This document shows positions 59,373 to 64,000 of a stretch of DNA of 64,000 nt, piece after piece. Within the stretch, counting starts at the first letter, position 1; each line of letters starts with the position of its first letter. The DNA lies in assembly GCF_002237445.1 (NCBI RefSeq), contig NZ_CP022527.1, forward strand, positions 124,001-188,000, written 5' to 3'. The translations under genes were made by a program, and so were the position numbers. This DNA is from Neisseria sp. KEM232. Lineage in GTDB: Bacteria; Pseudomonadota; Gammaproteobacteria; Burkholderiales; Neisseriaceae. The notes beneath the pieces are model-generated. The model searched no databases. It saw nothing but the letters and a program-made list of their open reading frames with translations, and was not told where the DNA came from.

Positions 59373-61856
59373 CTATAAATCGTAAAACGTCATTTCGCCC
59401 GCTTCATCAACGCAAAGTCCGTATGCTTCGTGATAGTGCCGCTCGTCGAGATAGTAAATGCCCGAACCGGCAAGAGTTTCCCGCACTGCTTGCGCTTTTT
59501 GCAGCCGCTCCCACACATTGGGAAAAACATTCACGCTGTAACGCTGCGCCTGCGCCAATGTGCGGCGCATTTCTTTGGCATCCCATGCGCCGCACAGCTC
59601 GGCTATCAGCTCCTGTCCTTTGCCGTAGGGCACAATTACGGCACGGGTTGGCGCATCGATGGCGGCAAACGCCCTGCCTGCGCTTTTGAACGATTGCATC
59701 AACAGCGGAATAGCTTTGCCCCGTTTATTATTTTTCGGCATATAAGGATTGCGGCTGTTGTCGGAAAGCCAGTCCAAAAGGCAGCCTGAAACGCTGTTTG
59801 CAAGGGTGTAGCTCATTTCGCTGCCGCGTTGGTGGAAGTAATATTCAAAATAACGGTTCATGGCGTCGGGCTGCAAAATATCCTGTCCGTCAAACTCGCG
59901 AAACACCCGATCGGCATTAGCTTGCCCGGCGGTGATATCGGGCAAAACTTTGGAAAAATCCGGCTCTTGCAGATTAAGCACATACACCTGCCCTTTATCG
60001 GTATTTTCGCCGTTGCGGTTGCAGCGTCCCGCCGCTTGGGCAATGCTGTCCAGCCCGCCCAAGGCGCGGATCACGCAAGCCATGGAAATATCGACGCCCG
60101 CCTCTATCAGCTGGGTGCTGATACAGAGCACGGGCTTGCCGTCTTGCAGGCGTTGTTTAATGACATCGAAAATCGCCCTGCGGTGCGCGGCGCATTGGTT
60201 GGTGCTGAGATGAAACAGGGCGTCGCTCGGTACGTTTTGCCGACGGCAGTATTGGTAAAGCTCCTGCGCCCAGCGTTTGGTATTGACGACAAACAGGCAG
60301 CTTGAGGCCGTCTGAAAACGTTCCAGCAAAAACGCGCCCGCCTCGTCCACCGACCAGCCGCCCGCTTTCAGCTTGGGGATGATTTCCACGCGCGACAAAC
60401 CGGCAAACAAGATGTCCAAATCCTGCCCGCCACCCATGATTTCGGCGTCTTTTGCCAATTTCAGGCTGCCTAATTCGGGATTGGGAACCTGTCCCAGCAA
60501 AGGCTGCGTGGCGGTACACAAAACCGCGCTGCTGCAGCCGTATTGCGCCAGCCAGTTGAGCACATTGCAAAACAGGCGCACACATTTCACAGGTAAGGTT
60601 TGGATTTCGTCAAAAACCAGCACGCTGCGGGTCATTGCATGAACATGCCGCACCCCGCGCGTACCGCCGCCAAACCATGCATCCAGAAACTGCACCATGG
60701 TGGTGAACACAATGGGTTTGTCCCAGTTTTCGGACAACAGCTTGTCTTGCCAGCTTTGTTGTTCGGGTTCCAAATTGGAATGATGTTCGAGCACCCAATC
60801 CGCACCCAGAATATCCCGCACGGCGCGGGCGTTTTGATCGATGATGGAAGTGTAGGGAATGATATAGATAATGCGGTCGAGCCGGTGCTTTTGCGCATGG
60901 TGCAGCGCATAACGCAGGCTGGCGAGCGTTTTGCCGCCACCGGTGGGAACGGTTAGCGTATAGATTCCCTGCAGATCGCCGGATCGGCGCAGGCAGGTAT
61001 CGGAAATATCGCGGCGGATTTTGTCGATAGGATAACGGACGGGAAACTGCGCAAGATGCGCTTCCAGCTTGTCAATGGCGGCCTGCCAATCCGGCATTTC
61101 AGCAAAGCGGCGCACATCTTTCTGCGCTTCACGCTCAAAATCCGCGCTGTTGATACGGTCGGCATCGATCAAGCAGCTAAAAAGAAAACGGGTGAAACAG
61201 CCAAGATAAAACTCTTCAATTTTGTGCGGGGTTCTAATCTCGCCATGTTTTCTTTCTTTATTAAACGACTCGCTCATTGGCCGAATAATCGCATCCAACG
61301 CAGTCAGCATTTCTTTAAGCAAAGCCTCGCCAGCCAAGGATTGCGCCTGTTGCAAAACGGATTTGTCGGCGACCTGTTCACACTGCGCCAAATGCGTCAG
61401 CGCATCGTCTTTATTAAAGCGCTTGCGCCAAACCGCCTCTCCGTTATCAGGATCCAAACAGTCAATCAGCCCCGCCCCATGATGCGAGGCAATGCATAAG
61501 CCAAGCATCTGCCCGAACAGTTCGCCGATGCCGTATTGCGCCCAAAACACTTTCAGACGGCCATAAACCCATTGCGCACCCGCCGTGGAATGATCAACCT
61601 TGCTGTCCGTTGGCGTGTTTTCTTCTTCATCCGCATCAGGATCAAGCAAGCCCGTGGCATGGCGGATATAGCTTTGGAACTTTTCGGAATATTTGCCGAA
61701 ATCATGCATCAGCCCGAGCAACTTGCCCGCCATACCCAAACCCAACTTGGCAGCAAGCAGCCCCGCTATTTCAGCCGTTTCCGCAAGATGCGTTTCAAGC
61801 AGCTGCTGCTCTCCGTCTGCCTTTCGTACATGAGCGATAAATTGGTTATCAGACAC
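59373..61856 (-). CDS. cas3: CRISPR-associated helicase-nuclease Cas3
   Basis: An 827-residue protein with an N-terminal HD nuclease (His23; His51-Asp52 in LMHDFGKYSEKF; SHHGAGLID) and a superfamily 2 helicase. Walker A is TVPTGGGKTLASLRYAL, motif II VFDEIQTLP, motif III TATQPLL, and motif VI QAAGRCNRNG. It unwinds and degrades DNA marked by Cascade. The start is GTG (61854-61856) with GGGGA upstream. All catalytic motifs are present, so interference should work. A DUS inside is read as RFQTASSCLF. First gene of the operon. Confidence 0.96.
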   Translation of the reverse strand: MSDNQFIAHVRKADGEQQLLETHLAETAEIAGLLAAKLGLGMAGKLLGLMHDFGKYSEKFQSYIRHATGLLDPDADEEENTPTDSKVDHSTAGAQWVYGRLKVFWAQYGIGELFGQMLGLCIASHHGAGLIDCLDPDNGEAVWRKRFNKDDALTHLAQCEQVADKSVLQQAQSLAGEALLKEMLTALDAIIRPMSESFNKERKHGEIRTPHKIEEFYLGCFTRFLFSCLIDADRINSADFEREAQKDVRRFAEMPDWQAAIDKLEAHLAQFPVRYPIDKIRRDISDTCLRRSGDLQGIYTLTVPTGGGKTLASLRYALHHAQKHRLDRIIYIIPYTSIIDQNARAVRDILGADWVLEHHSNLEPEQQSWQDKLLSENWDKPIVFTTMVQFLDAWFGGGTRGVRHVHAMTRSVLVFDEIQTLPVKCVRLFCNVLNWLAQYGCSSAVLCTATQPLLGQVPNPELGSLKLAKDAEIMGGGQDLDILFAGLSRVEIIPKLKAGGWSVDEAGAFLLERFQTASSCLFVVNTKRWAQELYQYCRRQNVPSDALFHLSTNQCAAHRRAIFDVIKQRLQDGKPVLCISTQLIEAGVDISMACVIRALGGLDSIAQAAGRCNRNGENTDKGQVYVLNLQEPDFSKVLPDITAGQANADRVFREFDGQDILQPDAMNRYFEYYFHQRGSEMSYTLANSVSGCLLDWLSDNSRNPYMPKNNKRGKAIPLLMQSFKSAGRAFAAIDAPTRAVIVPYGKGQELIAELCGAWDAKEMRRTLAQAQRYSVNVFPNVWERLQKAQAVRETLAGSGIYYLDERHYHEAYGLCVDEAGEMTFYDL

Positions 61857-62015
61857 GGTTTTCCCCGTTTAATTCGTAGATTTGGTTGTTGTTATTCGTT
61901 TGCGGTCTGCAAATATGCAAATAACTTAATATTTATTAACGAATAATATCACAACAAACAAATTATTTACATTTCTCCTTGCACCTATCTCCATCCTAAA
62001 CGACTGTTCCTATAC
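61857..62015 (-). promoter_or_regulatory. A/T-rich upstream region of the cas operon with inverted repeat
   Basis: The most A/T-rich intergenic stretch of the locus and the only place for the cas promoter. It contains a perfect 9-bp inverted repeat, TTATTCGTT (61892-61900) and AACGAATAA (61938-61946), 37 bp apart, and a smaller pair ATGCAAAT-like near 61914. These could be operators; no regulator is adjacent. Confidence 0.5.
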
Positions 62016-62051
62016 AAAAAGGCCGTCTGAAAGCTTTCCAGACGGCCTTTG
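62016..62051. terminator. DUS hairpin upstream of hrpA
   Basis: AAAGGCCGTCTGAAAG pairs with a copy carrying one change (TTTCCAGACGGCC). A consensus TATAAT (62055-62060) follows at once and may be the hrpA -10. Confidence 0.6.
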
Positions 62052-62097
62052 GGCTATAATTCCGCCCTTTGTTTTCCCTGAAATTTCATACACAACC

Positions 62098-63495
62098 ATG
62101 CTCCAGCCCGACTTCACCCAAGTGCTCTCCAAAGACCGCCATTTCCTGCAATCCGCCTTTAAAAACCCGAAAAAATACGGCGGCCAAGCCAAAGTCGAAG
62201 AAAAATACCAAAAATCCCACGATATTTTCTTAAAACGCCAAGCCGCGTTGCCCAAGCCTGAGTTTGATAACACCCTGCCCGTGCACGAGCGTTTGGACGA
62301 CATCAAAACCGCCATTCAAAACAATCAAGTAACGATTATCTGCGGCGAAACGGGTTCGGGCAAAACCACCCAGTTGCCCAAAATCTGCCTGGAACTCGGG
62401 CGCGGGGCGGCGGGGTTGATCGGACACACGCAGCCGCGCCGCCTTGCCGCGCGTTCGGTTGCCGAGCGCATTGCCGAAGAGCTCGGGCAGCCCATCGGGC
62501 AGGCGGTGGGCTACAAAGTGCGTTTTAACGACAACACCTCGCGCGACGCCAGCATCAAGCTGATGACCGACGGCATCCTGCTTGCCGAAACGCAAACCGA
62601 CCGCTATCTCGCTGCCTACGACACGCTGATTATCGACGAAGCGCACGAACGCAGCCTGAATATTGATTTCCTGTTGGGTTATTTGAAACAGCTTTTGCCG
62701 CGCCGCCCCGATTTGAAAGTCATCATCACCTCGGCAACCATAGACGCCGAACGTTTTTCCCAACACTTCAACGGCGCACCCGTATTGGAAGTGTCGGGGC
62801 GCACCTATCCCGTAGAAATCCGCTACCGCCCGATTAACGAGCGTGATGAAGACGAAGCGGAAATCGACATTCCCGAAGCGATTGTGGACGCGGCGGACGA
62901 ACTCGCGCGGCTGGGCGACGGCGACATTCTCGTCTTCCTGCCCGGCGAGCGCGAAATCCGCGAAGCCGCCGAAGCCCTGCGAAAATCCCCGCTGCGCCGC
63001 AACGACGACATTCTGCCCCTGTTCGCCCGCCTTTCCGCGCAGGAGCAGCACAAAATCTTCCACCCCACAGGTTCGCAGCGGCGCATTATTTTGGCGACCA
63101 ACGTTGCCGAAACCTCGCTCACCGTGCCGCGTATCAAATATGTGATTGATACGGGTTTGGCGCGCGTCAAACGCTATTCCGCCCGCGCCAAAGTGGAGCA
63201 GCTGCATGTGGAAAAAATCTCCCAAGCCGCCGCCCGCCAGCGTTCGGGGCGATGTGGACGCGTGTCGGCGGGCGTGTGCATCCGCCTGTACGCCGAAGAC
63301 GATTTCAACCAGCGCAGCCCGTTCACCGACCCCGAAATCATCCGCAGCAACCTCGCCGCCGTCATCCTGCGCATGGCAGCCTTGAAACTCGGCGACGTGG
63401 CGGCATTCCCGTTTTTAGAAGCACCCGACCAGCGGTATATCAACGACGGGTTTCAGGTGTTGCTGGAATTGGGGGCGGTGGAAGAGGCCGTCTGA
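62098..63495 (+). pseudogene. hrpA: HrpA-type DEAH-box helicase, truncated after the helicase core
   Basis: The 465 residues cover the helicase core of HrpA, an ATP-dependent RNA helicase normally about 1300 residues long. Present are Walker A GETGSGKTT, motif II IIDEAHERS, motif III TSATIDAERF, and motifs V/VI ATNVAETSLTVPRIKYVIDT and RSGRCGRVSAG. Similarity ends at INDGFQVLLELGAV, just where the winged-helix and C-terminal domains should begin. The last residues EEAV and the stop codon come from a DUS. A different gene starts 75 bp later, so the missing 60% is not in the visible window. Activity of the fragment is doubtful. Confidence 0.8.
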
Positions 63496-63570
63496 AAGGG
63501 GATAGGCAGCCTGAAAGGCAAAATATCGTATTTTTTGAAACCATAGATAACCATAGAAAGCAGGCACGCC

Positions 63571-64000
63571 ATGAACATCTTAAGCAAATACAACCGCCCC
63601 GTTTTCTTCTATTTCTGGTCTATGCTGATTCCCGCCGTGCTGTGGTTCGGCATGGCGTATTTGAGCCACCTGCCCGCGCAGACGGACGCCGCGCAAGTGG
63701 GGCAGATTGTTTTGGGCATTGCGGGCTTGGTGTCGCCGATGCTGGTTGCGCTGCATTTGTTCCGCCAAGACGCTGATTTGTGGAACGATTTGAAACGCCG
63801 CCTGTCTTTGCACCGGCATTTTTCGCCGCTTGCCGTCGGGCTGGTTTTGCTGCTGACCTACGGCTCAATTATGGCGGCGCAGGCGGTTTCTACATTGTTT
63901 GGGTATAGCTGGGCGCAGTTTCATATTTCGGGGCAGCCGTCTTTTCAGTCTGCCTTTGTCTCCGCATGGTTTGTGCTGACTTTTGCCCCGCTGGTTGAAG
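63571..64000 (+). CDS. CPBP-family intramembrane metalloprotease (3' end outside window)
   Basis: An open frame starting ATG at 63571 (MNILSKYNRPVFFYFWSMLI) continues without a stop to the window edge, 143 residues. It has hydrophobic segments at about 12-33, 46-68, 92-112 and 128-143 and ends in TFAPLVE, which matches the start of the CPBP motif (usually EE..WRG) that holds the catalytic Glu pair. The catalytic residues lie beyond the window. Such proteins process prenylated or signal-containing substrates or protect against bacteriocins. AAGCAGG lies upstream of the start. Confidence 0.7.
   Translation, partial: MNILSKYNRPVFFYFWSMLIPAVLWFGMAYLSHLPAQTDAAQVGQIVLGIAGLVSPMLVALHLFRQDADLWNDLKRRLSLHRHFSPLAVGLVLLLTYGSIMAAQAVSTLFGYSWAQFHISGQPSFQSAFVSAWFVLTFAPLVE

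Noticed and set aside
63252..63776. 174-residue plus-strand frame spanning the end of hrpA and the next gene
   Set aside because: It crosses two real genes in another frame and does not continue the HrpA sequence.

Overview
The window is a chromosomal segment of a high-GC member of the Neisseriaceae, most likely a commensal Neisseria. The main evidence is the very high density of DNA uptake sequences (DUS). The dominant word is AGGCCGTCTGAA, usually as inverted pairs behind genes. A second dialect, AGGCAGCCTGAA (the AG-kingDUS described for Kingella), is interspersed, and AGGTCGTCTGAA occurs three times. Gene content agrees: an Lpt3-type LOS phosphoethanolamine transferase, the prpB-prpC-acnD-prpF methylcitrate island, PldA and NIME/dRS3 repeats. 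The mixed dialect and high GC argue against N. meningitidis or N. gonorrhoeae; a species such as N. bacilliformis is possible but unproven.

Layout. 1-12 kb: partial LysR regulator, Lpt3, an NSS transporter, rhodanese, Pcm, NudF-type Nudix enzyme, NYN/OST-HTH protein, VWA lipoprotein, PncB and FumC. 12-21.6 kb: NAD-type glutamate dehydrogenase, UbiC overlapping a PerM-like permease, divergent PurM, a frameshifted adenine deaminase, a c-type cytochrome lipoprotein and MaeB. 21.7-29.1 kb: methylcitrate pathway for propionate use (prpB, prpC, acnD, prpF) with a VapBC module between prpC and acnD. 29.3-33.5 kb: a Tat-exported flavoprotein and a zone of decayed genes and repeat elements. 33.6-43.1 kb: UbiD, two small lipoproteins, an NSS/MetS transporter pair behind a structured leader, PotD, RpsT, PldA, a DUF502 protein and an Ivy-type lysozyme inhibitor. 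43.1-51.3 kb: transposase remnant, TgpA-like transglutaminase, initiator tRNA, TPP riboswitch with thiC, MoxR and DUF58 proteins, a broken SUKH-like gene and a HEAT-like protein. 51.5-61.9 kb: a complete type I-C CRISPR-Cas locus (25 repeats, 24 spacers; cas3-cas5-cas8-cas7-cas4-cas1-cas2, all on the minus strand). 62-64 kb: a truncated hrpA and the start of a CPBP membrane protease.

Functional links. PrpC condenses propionyl-CoA with oxaloacetate, AcnD and PrpF convert methylcitrate to methylisocitrate, and PrpB cleaves it to pyruvate and succinate. FumC, MaeB and glutamate dehydrogenase supply neighbouring central metabolism. The cas operon lacks cas6, as is normal for I-C, where Cas5 processes the pre-crRNA.

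The least expected observations are: (i) a leader before the NSS/MetS genes with mutually exclusive hairpins; (ii) a family of about 160-bp inverted-repeat elements (six copies), some flanked by TA, whose terminal G completes the stop codon of two genes; (iii) repeated use of the DUS as the stop codon of a gene; and (iv) a CRISPR repeat that folds into an 8-bp stem with a UUCG tetraloop. All statements come from reading the sequence and recalled family knowledge; no search or folding program was run.
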